A stretch of DNA of 64,000 nucleotides, taken from positions 1,115,205 to 1,179,204 of the forward strand of contig DATEMU010000003.1 in assembly GCA_035275405.1 (NCBI GenBank), read 5' to 3'. This DNA is from Phycisphaerae bacterium (GTDB lineage Bacteria; Planctomycetota; Phycisphaerae; UBA1845; UTPLA1). This document shows, one piece after another, positions 24,575 through 33,107 of this stretch (positions within the stretch are counted from its first letter, which is position 1; every line of letters begins with the position of its first letter). Both the position numbers and the translations under genes were made by a program. The notes beneath the pieces were generated by a model. The model worked only from the letters and a program-made list of their open reading frames with translations. It had not been told where the DNA came from and made no database searches.

Positions 24575-26371
24575 ATGAGCGGCCACGACCATCACGCCGG
24601 GCACGACGCCCACGGCGACCACCATCATGACGAGCCGGGTTTCTGGCGGAAGTGGGTCTTTTCCGTCGACCACAAGATGATCGGCTGCCAGTATGCCGTC
24701 ACCGGTCTCTTGTTCCTCTTCTTCGGCTTCACGTTGATGATGATCATGCGCTGGCAGTTGGCCTATCCCGGCCAGCCGATTCCGTTTATCGGCAAGTGGC
24801 TGCCCAGCTATGTCGCGGATAACGGCATCATGAGCGGCGACGGTTACAACGCCTTCGGCGCCATGCACGGCACGATCATGGTATTTCTCGCCATTGTGCC
24901 GCTCGGCGTGGGTGGATTCGGCAACTATGTCCTTCCGCTCCAGATCGGCGCGCCGGACATGGCTTTTCCCCGGCTCAACATGGCCAGCTACTGGGTCTAT
25001 TTCTGCGGCGGCGTGGTCATGCTCGCGAGCTTCTTCGTGCCTGCCGGTCCGGCAGCCTCAGGATGGACCTCCTATGCCCCGCTGTCGGTCATCGCGCAGC
25101 CGGCCAATACGTTCTTAATGAAACTCTTGTCGGGGCAGTCGCTCTGGCTGATCGGCATGATCTTCCTGATCACGTCGTCGCTGCTCGGCTCCGTCAACTT
25201 CATCGTCACGACGGTTCAATTACGGGCGAAGGGCCTCTCGTTTTTCCGCCTGCCCTTCTTTGTGTGGGCGCAGTTGGTGACGTCGTTCCTCCTTCTCCTG
25301 GCGTTTCCGCCGTTAGAGGCCGCCGGCATCATGCAGCTTCTGGACCGTGTCGCCGATACGAGCTTTTTCTCGCCGGCCGGGCTGGTGGTCAGCGGGGTGC
25401 AACAGAATCAATACGCCGGCGGCGGCAGCGCCCTGCTCTGGCAGCATTTGTTCTGGTTCTTGGCCCATCCCGAGGTGTACGTGCTCATCCTCCCGGCGAT
25501 GGGCATCGTGTCGGAAGTCATCGCCAACAACACGCGCAAGCCGCTCTGGGGCTATCGCCTGCTGGTTTATTCCGCCATCTTCCTGGGCTTTATGTCGTTC
25601 ATCGTCTGGGCCCACCACATGTTCATGACCGGCATGGGCACCACGCTGTCCACGTTCTTCCAGGCGACGACGATGATCATCTCCGTCCCGTCGGTGATCA
25701 TCCTGACATGCCTGATCCTCAGCCTGTACGGCGCGTCGATTCGGTTCAATGTTCCGATGCTCTTCGCACTGGCGTTTCTGCCGATGTTCGCGATCGGCGG
25801 GCTGACGGGTCTGCCGCTGGGTCTGACGGCGTCCGACATTCACCTGCACGACACCTTCTATGTCATCGGGCATTTCCATTATGTCGTCGCGCCGGGGACG
25901 ATCTTCGCCGTCTTCGCGGGCATCTATTACTGGTTCCCCAAGGTGACGGGCCGGAAGATGAACGACTTCCTCGGCAAGCTGCATTTTTGGCCGTCGTTCA
26001 TTTTCATCAACGCGGTGTTCATGCCCATGCTGTTCCAGGGCATGGCGGGCATTCTTCGCCGCCAATATGACCAGACCGAGCAGCTTCACGGCGCCAGCGC
26101 CCAGGGATTGTCCGTGATGGTCTCGTGGTCGTCGTGGATGCTGGCCGTCGCGCAGCTCCCGTTCATCATCAACTTCGTCTGGAGCATCTTCGCGGGCAAG
26201 AAAGTCGGCGCGAATCCATGGGAGGCGACCACGCTCGAGTGGGCCGCCCCATCGCCGCCGCCGCACGGCAACTTCGCGCATGTGCCCGTGGTTTACTGCG
26301 GTCCGTATGAGTACAGCGTTCCCGGCAAGGACCGGGATTATTGTCCGCAACACGTTGCTCTGGAGGCCTAG
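24575..26371 (+). CDS. ctaD: Cytochrome c oxidase subunit I
   Basis: The 598-residue haem-copper oxidase catalytic subunit has about 12 membrane helices. The binuclear-centre motifs are WFLAHPEVYVLILPAMG (CuB His with the cross-linked Tyr), WAHHMF (two CuB His) and HDTFYVIGHFHYV (haem a3 and a ligands). These are type A-like. The N-terminus is rich in His (about nine in the first 18 residues), which may bind metal or simply be a soluble tail. It reduces oxygen to water and pumps protons. Overlaps nothing, with gaps of 3 bases on either side within the oxidase operon. Confidence 0.96.
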   Translation: MSGHDHHAGHDAHGDHHHDEPGFWRKWVFSVDHKMIGCQYAVTGLLFLFFGFTLMMIMRWQLAYPGQPIPFIGKWLPSYVADNGIMSGDGYNAFGAMHGTIMVFLAIVPLGVGGFGNYVLPLQIGAPDMAFPRLNMASYWVYFCGGVVMLASFFVPAGPAASGWTSYAPLSVIAQPANTFLMKLLSGQSLWLIGMIFLITSSLLGSVNFIVTTVQLRAKGLSFFRLPFFVWAQLVTSFLLLLAFPPLEAAGIMQLLDRVADTSFFSPAGLVVSGVQQNQYAGGGSALLWQHLFWFLAHPEVYVLILPAMGIVSEVIANNTRKPLWGYRLLVYSAIFLGFMSFIVWAHHMFMTGMGTTLSTFFQATTMIISVPSVIILTCLILSLYGASIRFNVPMLFALAFLPMFAIGGLTGLPLGLTASDIHLHDTFYVIGHFHYVVAPGTIFAVFAGIYYWFPKVTGRKMNDFLGKLHFWPSFIFINAVFMPMLFQGMAGILRRQYDQTEQLHGASAQGLSVMVSWSSWMLAVAQLPFIINFVWSIFAGKKVGANPWEATTLEWAAPSPPPHGNFAHVPVVYCGPYEYSVPGKDRDYCPQHVALEA

Positions 26372-26374
26372 CCC

Positions 26375-27166
26375 TTGTCCGCTGTCGCCATTCCGCACGA
26401 TATGGATCCGCATCCCGATACCGGGATGTACAACGGCAAGTTCGGCATCTGGCTGTTTCTGGCCTCCGAAGTGATGCTGTTTGGGGCCCTGTTTTCGTCT
26501 TATGTACTGCTGCGCGTCGGCGCGCCGGCGGGGACCTGGCCGCATCGCGGCGACGAGATCCTCAACGTCTGGATGGCGATGATCAACACCTTCGTTCTCA
26601 TCACGTCCAGCGTGACGATGGTGATGGCCTGGGCATCGCTCAAGATGCACGACCTCGCCAAGGGCAAGCGACTCCTGCTCATTACCTTTGCGCTGTCCTC
26701 GGTGTTCCTTGTCGTCAAGTTCTTTGAATACAAGGCCAAGTTCACGCACCACGAGGTATTCCTTAACACGCCGGTCACGCTGCACGGTTCGGACAAGCCG
26801 GTGACGAGCATCGACGGGCATTTGGAGGAGCAGACTGACGCTCACGTGAGAATCACTCCGTATCCCAAAAAGGGCGAAAAGGGGCATGGGGAGCCCGTCA
26901 CGATCGAGGCCGCGAACATCAAGCGGCTGTCCACCTATGGCCCCAGTCATAGCACGTTTCTGGCGACCTATTTCACGCTGACCGGCCTGCATGGATTGCA
27001 CGTCATCGGCGGGATGGTCGTGATGATGTTTCTGTTCCTGACCGGCGATGCGATGTGGAAAAAGTCGCCGGACAAGTTCACCAATCGCGTCGAATGCACC
27101 GGTCTTTACTGGCACTTTGTCGACCTGGTCTGGATCTTCCTGTTCCCCGTGTTGTACCTGTTGTAG
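26375..27166 (+). CDS. ctaE: Cytochrome c oxidase subunit III with inserted loop
   Basis: A TTG start at 26375 is preferred; GGAGG lies upstream and the protein then begins SAVAIPHDMDPHPDTG. Motifs include KFGIWLFLASEVMLFGAL, FFEYKAKFTHHEVF and the late TYFTLTGLHGLHVIGG, and ECTGLYWHFVDLVWIFLFP closes the protein. Between the EYKAKF helix and the TGLHGLHV helix there are about 55 extra residues (PVTLHGSDKPVTSIDGHLEE onward) with a charged soluble character, so this subunit, like subunit II, carries a loop insertion. Five or six membrane helices are expected. It does not carry redox centres. Confidence 0.93.
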   Translation: MSAVAIPHDMDPHPDTGMYNGKFGIWLFLASEVMLFGALFSSYVLLRVGAPAGTWPHRGDEILNVWMAMINTFVLITSSVTMVMAWASLKMHDLAKGKRLLLITFALSSVFLVVKFFEYKAKFTHHEVFLNTPVTLHGSDKPVTSIDGHLEEQTDAHVRITPYPKKGEKGHGEPVTIEAANIKRLSTYGPSHSTFLATYFTLTGLHGLHVIGGMVVMMFLFLTGDAMWKKSPDKFTNRVECTGLYWHFVDLVWIFLFPVLYLL

Positions 27167-27176
27167 GAGCGTATGC

Positions 27177-27485
27177 ATGAGCGCGGCGTCGGCTGAAGAG
27201 ATGCGTAAGCACCTGAAGGTCTATTACATGGTCTTCGGGGCGTTGGCCGTGCTGACGGTCATCACGGTCGGTGTGGCCGAGCTGCACTTCCTGACGGTCC
27301 CGCAGGCGATCACAGTGGCCCTGGCCGTCGCCATCGTGAAGGGCTCATTGGTGGCGTGCTATTTCATGCACCTGATCAGCGAGCGGGGGATGGTGTTCTG
27401 GATTCTGGGCATCTGCGGGCTTTTTTTCATCGTCCTATTATTAATTCCGGTGGTGACGGTGTCGGAGTCGGTAGGGCTGCACTGA
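27177..27485 (+). CDS. ctaF: Cytochrome c oxidase subunit IV-like protein
   Basis: The ATG at 27177 has TAGGAG upstream. The 102-residue protein has three membrane helices: YYMVFGALAVLTVITVGVA, then AITVALAVAIVKGSLVACYF and a final ILGICGLFFIVLLLIPVV. The middle helix with the VKGSLVACYFMHL pattern is the hallmark of the prokaryotic COX4/CtaF family. It stabilises subunits I and III. Its stop TGA overlaps the next gene's ATG (TGATG). Confidence 0.9.
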   Translation: MSAASAEEMRKHLKVYYMVFGALAVLTVITVGVAELHFLTVPQAITVALAVAIVKGSLVACYFMHLISERGMVFWILGICGLFFIVLLLIPVVTVSESVGLH

Positions 27486-27691
27486 TGTCGCTCAAGGCTT
27501 TTCATGTTTTTTTCGTCGCCGTGTGCCTGGTGCTGCTGCTGGGCTGCGGATGGTGGGGGTTGCGGGACTATCGCGCGGGGGGCGGCGTCGAATCGCTGTA
27601 TCTGGGCGCGGGTTCGCTGGTCGCGGCGTTCGCACTCGGGGTATATGGTGCGTGGTTCCTGCGCAAGCTTAGAAACGTCAGTTACGTTTGA
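27485..27691 (+). CDS. Small two-helix membrane protein of the oxidase operon
   Basis: The 68-residue product overlaps the subunit IV stop by one base (TGATG). It has two hydrophobic helices (about residues 5-23 and 38-58) joined by a short loop, ending in a basic RKLRNVSYV tail. Its first helix includes GCGWWG. No family is recognised with certainty. The position suggests a small oxidase accessory subunit. Confidence 0.7.
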   Translation: MSLKAFHVFFVAVCLVLLLGCGWWGLRDYRAGGGVESLYLGAGSLVAAFALGVYGAWFLRKLRNVSYV

Positions 27692-27703
27692 GGGGCACGA
27701 TTC

Positions 27704-27967
27704 TTGAATCGAGTACGGTTGATCACCCTGGCTATTGCGGCGGCGGCGGTGGTATCGCTTTGCACCGCCATCCCTTCGTGGGCCTGCGCGGTCTGCGGGG
27801 GCGATCGCGACTCCGATCTCGTCAAAGGCGCGGAGGCCGGCGTGCTGACGATGGTGGTCATTACGTACGGCGTCCTGCTGTGTTTCGGCGCCATGGTCGT
27901 GGCCTGCTTCGTGCGCTCGCGGAGGCTTCGCCGCGCCGCGGACCCGTCCCATACCCCCGGCGAGTGA
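27704..27967 (+). CDS. Small membrane protein with a CAVCGG motif
   Basis: The 87-residue protein starts with TTG (27704), with a GAGGGG box upstream. A signal-like segment (residues about 5-26, ending IPSWA) precedes CAVCGGDRDSD, a possible metal or disulphide motif just outside the membrane, and a second helix (about 46-68) follows. The CxxC placed after a signal-like helix could take part in copper handling or redox work for the oxidase. I do not recognise the family. It lies between the oxidase subunits and the haem A synthase gene. Confidence 0.65.
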   Translation: MNRVRLITLAIAAAAVVSLCTAIPSWACAVCGGDRDSDLVKGAEAGVLTMVVITYGVLLCFGAMVVACFVRSRRLRRAADPSHTPGE

Positions 27968-27983
27968 GCACCGCGGCAGCACC

Positions 27984-29051
27984 ATGAATCCCTCGAATCT
28001 GGATTACGCAACTCGCAGCCTGCCTCGCCCCGCGAATCGCTGGCTGCATCGCTTTGCCATCCTTGTCGCCGTCGCGACGTTTGTCCTTATCATCGCCGGC
28101 GGCCTGGTCACCAGCACGGGGAGCGGTCTCTCCGTTCCGGATTGGCCGACGACCTACGGCCACAACATGTTCACCTTTCCGTGGTCGCAATGGGTCGGCG
28201 GCATTCGGTTCGAACACAGCCATCGGCTGATCGCCTCGACGGTGGGATTTTTGACCATCGTACTATGCATTTGGCTGTGGCGGCGCGAACCTCGCCGCTG
28301 GCTCTGCTGGTTGGGGACGGCGGCGCTCTTGGCGGTCATCACGCAGGGCGTATTGGGCGGCCTCACGGTTCTCTACCTGTTGCCCACACCGATCTCGGTG
28401 CTGCATGGCTGCCTGGCGCAGATGTTTTTGTGCATGGTCGTCTCCATCGCCGTCTTTACCTCACCGCGATGGACAGCGCAGCCAAAACTGGAACCGGCGA
28501 TCAACGCTGGCGCGCCACAGAAATGGGCGCTGTTGCTGACACTTGGCATCTTCGGCCAGCTTATCCTCGGGGCGGTCATGCGCCACACCGAATCGGGCCT
28601 CGCCGTGCCGGATTTCCCGCGAGCCTATGGCCAGTGGGCGCCGGACCTGGGCGAGTCAGCCATCGACCGCTACAACGAGCAACGGCGCTTTGAGATGCTC
28701 CTGCCGGTCGTGACTCGAGAACAGATCGTTTATCATCTGGCCCATCGCGCCGGCGCGATCGCCGTGGCGATCCTGGTGTTGGCCGTGGCCGGACGGATGC
28801 TGCGGGACCATGGGCGGCTGGCGTCTTTGCGGCGTCCGGCCGTGTTGTTGATGGTGTTGTTGGCCGTGCAGATCGCCCTCGGCGCATGGACGGTCTGGTC
28901 GGAGAAATCCGCGCTGATCGCCACGGCCCATGTTGCCATCGGCGCGGCGATGCTGGCGACGGCGTGGGTGCTGACACTGCGATGCTATCGCGATGTGGCT
29001 CCGATTCGGCAGGAGCAACTGGAGTTTGATTTGGCGAGGTCCGCGGTATGA
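27984..29051 (+). CDS. ctaA: Haem A synthase (COX15/CtaA family)
   Basis: The 355-residue protein has eight membrane helices in two homologous halves. RLHRFAIL-like RWLHRFAILVAV, GLVTSTGSGLSVPDWP and FEHSHRLIAST match the first half. HTESGLAVPDFPRAYGQWAP and YHLAHRAGAIAV match the second. Histidines in HRLIAS and AHRAGA are the usual haem b ligands. It oxidises haem O to haem A for the aa3 oxidase. Its stop overlaps the ctaB start by 4 bases (ATGA). Confidence 0.95.
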   Translation: MNPSNLDYATRSLPRPANRWLHRFAILVAVATFVLIIAGGLVTSTGSGLSVPDWPTTYGHNMFTFPWSQWVGGIRFEHSHRLIASTVGFLTIVLCIWLWRREPRRWLCWLGTAALLAVITQGVLGGLTVLYLLPTPISVLHGCLAQMFLCMVVSIAVFTSPRWTAQPKLEPAINAGAPQKWALLLTLGIFGQLILGAVMRHTESGLAVPDFPRAYGQWAPDLGESAIDRYNEQRRFEMLLPVVTREQIVYHLAHRAGAIAVAILVLAVAGRMLRDHGRLASLRRPAVLLMVLLAVQIALGAWTVWSEKSALIATAHVAIGAAMLATAWVLTLRCYRDVAPIRQEQLEFDLARSAV

Positions 29052-30001
29052 AGGCCCCGTTTGAACAAGGCGATGGCGGCGTGGCTTCGGGTGCGGTGGC
29101 GTCCGGCGCTTCGGCGTCGCTGCCGATCGGGCTGGCCGTCCGCGGCCGCCTTGCGGATTATTCGGAGCTGGCCAAGGTCCGCCTCTCGCTGCTCGTCCTC
29201 GTCGTAGCGGCGGTGGGGTTCTGTCTGGCGGACTCCGCGCCGGTCAACCTTTCGCTTTTGGCACACGCTATCGTCGGAACGGCCCTGGCGGCGTTTGGGG
29301 CCAATGCACTGAATCAATACATGGAGCGCGATTTTGACCGGCGGATGCGCCGCACGGCGCAACGGCCCTTGCCCGCCGGCCGGATGGCTCCGCGCGAGGC
29401 GCTGTTGTTCGGGACGACCGCAGCAAGTACCGGAGTCCTGTACCTGGCCCTGGTGGTCAATAATCTGGCGGCGTCGTTGGCCCTCGCCACCGTCTTGCTT
29501 TATCTGCTGACCTATACACCGCTCAAGCGAAAGACCGTTTGGAATACGGCGGTGGGAGCGATACCCGGCGCGCTGCCGCCGATGATCGGCTTCGCGGCCG
29601 CCGCCGGAACGCTTCAACCGATGGCCTGGATGCTGTTCGCCATTCTTTTCGCCTGGCAGCTTCCGCACTTTTTCGCCATCGCGTGGATGTACCGCGAGGA
29701 CTATCGCGCCGGCGGCTATCGGATGCTCTCCGTTGCCGATCAGACCGGCCGCGCGACGGGGCGGCAGACGGTCCTGTTCTCGGTGGTGTTGTTGGTCGTG
29801 AGTCTGTCACCATGGATCGCGGGTTTCTCGGGGCCTGTTTATTTACTCGGCGCCATCGCGCTCGGGGCCCTGATGATCTTTGCGGCGGCGCGGTTCGCGA
29901 GACTGCGCACGACGGCGGCGGCGCGGGTCGTGCTCTGGGCCTCCCTGGTCTATCTGCCGCTTCTGATGATGCTGCTCCTTCTCGATCGCTGGCCCGTGTA
30001 A
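29048..30001 (+). CDS. ctaB: Haem O synthase (protohaem IX farnesyltransferase)
   Basis: This UbiA-family prenyltransferase, 317 residues with nine or so membrane helices, shows LADYSELAKVRLSLLVL, the first Asp-rich motif NQYMERDFDRRMRRTAQRPL and the second region AWMYREDYRAGGYRML. It attaches farnesyl to haem B giving haem O, the substrate of the gene product immediately before it. The overlapping start (29048) implies coupled expression with ctaA. The N-terminus is about 30 residues longer than many homologues, rich in Gly, Ala and Ser. Confidence 0.95.
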   Translation: MKAPFEQGDGGVASGAVASGASASLPIGLAVRGRLADYSELAKVRLSLLVLVVAAVGFCLADSAPVNLSLLAHAIVGTALAAFGANALNQYMERDFDRRMRRTAQRPLPAGRMAPREALLFGTTAASTGVLYLALVVNNLAASLALATVLLYLLTYTPLKRKTVWNTAVGAIPGALPPMIGFAAAAGTLQPMAWMLFAILFAWQLPHFFAIAWMYREDYRAGGYRMLSVADQTGRATGRQTVLFSVVLLVVSLSPWIAGFSGPVYLLGAIALGALMIFAAARFARLRTTAAARVVLWASLVYLPLLMMLLLLDRWPV

Positions 30002-30004
30002 GCC

Positions 30005-30946
30005 ATGGCCGACCTCGTTCAGGTTGACGCCCTTCGCCATCAATACGGATCGAGGGTTGCGCTCGACGGCGTCAGCTTCGCGGTCACTGGCGGCGAGTGT
30101 TTCGCATTGCTCGGCCCCAATGGCGGGGGCAAGACCACGCTGTTTCGCATCCTGACGACGTTGCTTACGCCCTCCGGCGGGACGGCGCGAATCTGCAGTT
30201 GCGACGTGCGGACCGATCGCCCGGCCGCGCGGCGGCGAATCGGCGTCGTCTTTCAATCGCCGAGCCTCGATATCTACCTGACGGTCCGCGAGAATCTTCG
30301 CCACGCCGGGCACTTGTACGGAATGTCGGGGCGCGAATTGGAGCGGCGGATCGTCGAACTGCTCGGCCGTCTGGGTCTTGCCGGCCGCGAGGATGATCTC
30401 GTCAAGACGTTGTCCGGCGGTCAGCGCCGGCGGGCGGAAATCGCCAAGGGGCTGCTGCACGAGCCTGCGCTGCTCATCCTCGATGAACCGAGCACCGGGC
30501 TCGATCCGGTCGCGCGGCGCGAGTTGTGGCAGATGTTGCAGGAGCTTCGACAGTCGACGGGCGTGACGATCCTGCTGACCACGCACTTTATGGAGGAGGC
30601 GGAGCGGTGCGACCAGCTGGCGATCCTCGATCGCGGTCGGCTAGTGGCCTGCGGCAGCCCGGCGCAGCTGAAGGGTCGCCTCGGCGGGGATTGCATTACG
30701 ATTCAGTGCGACGATCCGGCGGCGCTTCGCGAGCGGGCGGCGCGAGAACTGGGCGTCGAAGCGGCGGTCGTCGATGGGATGGTGCGGATCGAGACGGCGG
30801 ACGGTCCGGCGGTCATGGCCCGGCTGATGGCTACGTTCGCCGCGGAGACGAAGGCGATTACGCTGGGCCGACCGACGCTGGAAGACGTTTTCGTCCATGA
30901 GACCGGACGGCGGTTTGATACGGAGGTCGCCGCCGATGCAGCCTAG
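30005..30946 (+). CDS. ABC transporter ATP-binding protein
   Basis: The 313-residue protein has Walker A GPNGGGKTT (the usual Ala replaced by Gly), signature LSGGQRRRAEIAKG, Walker B LLILDEPSTGLDPV and switch THFMEEAERCDQL. It belongs to the DRA/ABC-2-type group with a C-terminal regulatory part (residues about 225-313). The partner permease overlaps its end by 11 bases. Lying between ctaB and the copper chaperone gene sco, it may export something needed for oxidase assembly, such as haem or copper ligand, or simply be co-transcribed. Substrate unknown. Confidence 0.9.
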   Translation: MADLVQVDALRHQYGSRVALDGVSFAVTGGECFALLGPNGGGKTTLFRILTTLLTPSGGTARICSCDVRTDRPAARRRIGVVFQSPSLDIYLTVRENLRHAGHLYGMSGRELERRIVELLGRLGLAGREDDLVKTLSGGQRRRAEIAKGLLHEPALLILDEPSTGLDPVARRELWQMLQELRQSTGVTILLTTHFMEEAERCDQLAILDRGRLVACGSPAQLKGRLGGDCITIQCDDPAALRERAARELGVEAAVVDGMVRIETADGPAVMARLMATFAAETKAITLGRPTLEDVFVHETGRRFDTEVAADAA

Positions 30947-31757
30947 CCAAGACACGGCAATCGTTGGCCTCTGGCAGCCCTGCTCGACGCTCTGGCGGCG
31001 GGAGATGGTTCGCTTCCTGCGGCAGCGCAGCCGGATCATCGGCGCGCTGGGCACACCGCTGGTGTTCTGGCTGCTCGTCGGTGGGGGGCTGAAGCAGTCG
31101 TTCAAGCTGCCTGGCGTGGACTCGCGGATGACGTATCTGGAGTATTCGTTTCCCGGGGCGATCGTCGCAATCCTGCTCTTCACCGCGATCTTCTCCATGA
31201 TCTCGATCATCGACGATCGCAAGGACGGCTTTCTCCAGGCCGTGCTCGTTGCGCCGGTCTCGCGGGCGTCGATTGCGCTGGGAAAGATCCTGGGCGCGAT
31301 GACGCTGGCGGTAGGGCAGGCGCTCGTCTTCCTTGCGCTGGGCCGTCTGGCTGATATTCGCATGGGGGCGCTGTCGATCGCCGCGACTTTCGCCACGATG
31401 ACGCTCGTTGCCTTCGCCCTGAGCGGGCTGGGCTTTGTGATCGCGTGGCGGATGGAATCGACGCAGGGTTTTCACGCGATCATGAACCTCGTGCTGATGC
31501 CCATGCTCGTGATTTCCGGCGCATTTTTCCCGCCGGGCGGGTCGGCGACGTGGCTGCGCTGGATCATGCTGGTCAATCCGGTAACCTACGGCGTAACGCT
31601 CCTGCGCTGGGCGATGTATCTCGACTCGCCCGCTCCGCATCCCAGCCTCGACGGCAGTCTGGCGGCGGCGTGGGTGGTTACAATACTCTTTGCGTGCACG
31701 ATGTTCCTGCTGTCCATGCTCGCCGTCCGGCAGGACGCCGCCAGGGTGCTGCAATGA
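30936..31757 (+). CDS. ABC-2 type transporter permease
   Basis: The ATG at 30936 has GGAGG 8-10 bases upstream inside the ATPase gene. The 273-residue protein has six membrane helices and the ABC-2 pattern: an amphipathic N-terminal RREMVRFLRQRSRIIGALG, then FPGAIVAILLFTAIF, then GFLQAVLVAPVSRASIALGK (the conserved cytoplasmic loop) and LVLMPMLVISGAFFPP. It overlaps the ATPase by 11 bases and the SCO gene by 4 (ATGA), so the three are translated together. NodJ-like and drug/lipid exporters share this fold; the substrate is not evident. Confidence 0.88.
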   Translation: MQPSQDTAIVGLWQPCSTLWRREMVRFLRQRSRIIGALGTPLVFWLLVGGGLKQSFKLPGVDSRMTYLEYSFPGAIVAILLFTAIFSMISIIDDRKDGFLQAVLVAPVSRASIALGKILGAMTLAVGQALVFLALGRLADIRMGALSIAATFATMTLVAFALSGLGFVIAWRMESTQGFHAIMNLVLMPMLVISGAFFPPGGSATWLRWIMLVNPVTYGVTLLRWAMYLDSPAPHPSLDGSLAAAWVVTILFACTMFLLSMLAVRQDAARVLQ

Positions 31758-32524
31758 CTGCCGAATCATCCAACTCGACTCCACCGCTCCCTCAACCCGA
31801 AAGCCCCCACAGTCGACCCGGAGCGGGATTCTGGATTCTCTTGATGCTCTCCCTGGCTGCCGTCGGCGGCGTGGCCTTCCTGCAATATTCCCGCGTAGAC
31901 AAGGCGCGGCTCCGCAAGGCGTCGTTGGAACAACTGACCGCCCCGAAGCCCGAGCCCCTGCCGGTCATCGCCACGCTGCCCGACTTTACCCTGATCGACT
32001 CCAGCGGCAAGCGAGTGTCACTCAACGACCTGCGCGGGCGCGTCTGGGTGGCGGACTTTTTCTTCACGTACTGTGCCGGCCCCTGTCCGGTCATGTCGCG
32101 GCGGATGAGCGAGCTGCGGCAGATTCTCAAGGACGAGAAGATGGACGACGTCCTGTGCGTCTCCATCAGCGTGGATCCCGAGCGCGACACGCCGAAAGTC
32201 CTCGCCGAGCACGCGGAGATGTTGAAGGCCGAGCCGGGCAAATGGCTCTTCATGACCGGCAAGAAGTCGCAGATTTATGACCTGGCCATCAAGGGCTTCA
32301 AGGTGGTCGTCGCCGACTCGGAGCAGGCCGACGAACAAATCCTGCACTCGACGCGATTCGTGCTCATCGACCGGCTCGGGCGGATCCGCGGGTATTACAA
32401 GGCGCTGGCCGACGATGAAGAAATGGACCCGCAGCTTGCCGTCCCCGGGCGCGGCATGCCGCAGGACATCCGGAGCCGCCTGCTGACGGATATCCGCGTC
32501 CTTCGCGACGAGGCCGCGAAGTGA
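31754..32524 (+). CDS. sco: SCO1/SenC copper chaperone for oxidase CuA assembly
   Basis: The 256-residue protein has one N-terminal membrane helix (about residues 25-44) and a thioredoxin fold with copper-binding C107-x3-C111 (CAGPCP) and H198 (ILHSTRFVLID). ISVDPERDTP is the standard SCO strand. It delivers copper to, or reduces, the CuA site of subunit II. The start at 31754 overlaps the permease stop by ATGA; a longer frame is not supported. Its own end overlaps the next gene by GTGA. The Pro/Ser-rich first 20 residues look like a cytoplasmic tail. Confidence 0.93.
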   Translation: MTAESSNSTPPLPQPESPHSRPGAGFWILLMLSLAAVGGVAFLQYSRVDKARLRKASLEQLTAPKPEPLPVIATLPDFTLIDSSGKRVSLNDLRGRVWVADFFFTYCAGPCPVMSRRMSELRQILKDEKMDDVLCVSISVDPERDTPKVLAEHAEMLKAEPGKWLFMTGKKSQIYDLAIKGFKVVVADSEQADEQILHSTRFVLIDRLGRIRGYYKALADDEEMDPQLAVPGRGMPQDIRSRLLTDIRVLRDEAAK

Positions 32525-32952
32525 GCATCAGCGACCTGCCGCACGTCAACGCCGCGTTGAATACGCTTGCGGCGATCCTGCTCGTCGTGGGGCATCATCA
32601 GATCAAGCGGAAGCGCGTCGCGGCGCACAAGGCGTGCATGCTCTCGGCGACGGGCGTCTCGGCGGCGTTTCTCACGAGCTACCTGATCTACCACTACGCG
32701 GTCGGGAGCGTCCGCTTCGCGCACGGCGGGGCGCTGCGGACAGTCTACCTCGCCATCCTCGGTTCGCACACGATCCTGGCCGCGATGGTTCCCATCCTGG
32801 TTGTCATCACGCTCTGGCGGGCCCTGAAGGGCGACTTCGTGCGCCACCGCCGGATCGCCCGGTGGACGTATCCGATCTGGCTGTACGTCAGCGTGACGGG
32901 AGTGGTAGTGTATTTGATGCTATACCAGCTCTTTCCCGGGCCGCGGCCATAA
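32521..32952 (+). CDS. DUF420 membrane protein (oxidase assembly, CtaM-like)
   Basis: The 143-residue protein begins at a GTG overlapping the SCO stop. It has four membrane helices. DLPHVNAALNTLAAILLVVG, KRKRVAAHKACM and YLAILGSHTILAAMVPILV fit the DUF420 family, which is often encoded beside haem-copper oxidase genes and includes Bacillus CtaM, needed for caa3 maturation. Conserved His residues (PHVN, AHK, GSHT, RHRRIA) may bind metal. It is the last gene of the oxidase block; no terminator-like hairpin is seen after it. Confidence 0.85.
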   Translation: MSISDLPHVNAALNTLAAILLVVGHHQIKRKRVAAHKACMLSATGVSAAFLTSYLIYHYAVGSVRFAHGGALRTVYLAILGSHTILAAMVPILVVITLWRALKGDFVRHRRIARWTYPIWLYVSVTGVVVYLMLYQLFPGPRP

Positions 32953-32960
32953 TTGGAATG

Positions 32961-33000
32961 TTTTTTCCACAGATTGCCGCAGATGGCACAGACGGGTTTC
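32961..33000. repeat. Short dispersed-repeat-like sequence (CCACAGATTGCCGCAGATGG)
   Basis: Just after the DUF420 stop, CCACAGATTGCCGCAGATGG continues into CACAGACGGG. Units of the form (C)CACAGA/CGCAGAT repeated with short spacing recall the Cxx-CAGA repeats seen between genes in many environmental bacteria, and the longer inverted repeat at 61061-61154 has the same flavour. Confidence 0.3.
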
Positions 33001-33107
33001 ACGCGAGCAACAACAGGTGGCTGTGGGGCTGTTCATAATCTCTGGCATTGGCCGAGACGAGTTCGGCGCGGCCGTCCCCCTTCCACTGGACAGCGCGAAT
33101 TGACGGG

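Noticed and set aside
25313..27178. 621-residue open frame on the minus strand over the oxidase subunits I and III
   Set aside because: It is complementary to strongly conserved membrane-protein genes and rich in Arg, Asp, His and Gln as expected of antisense frames of hydrophobic genes.
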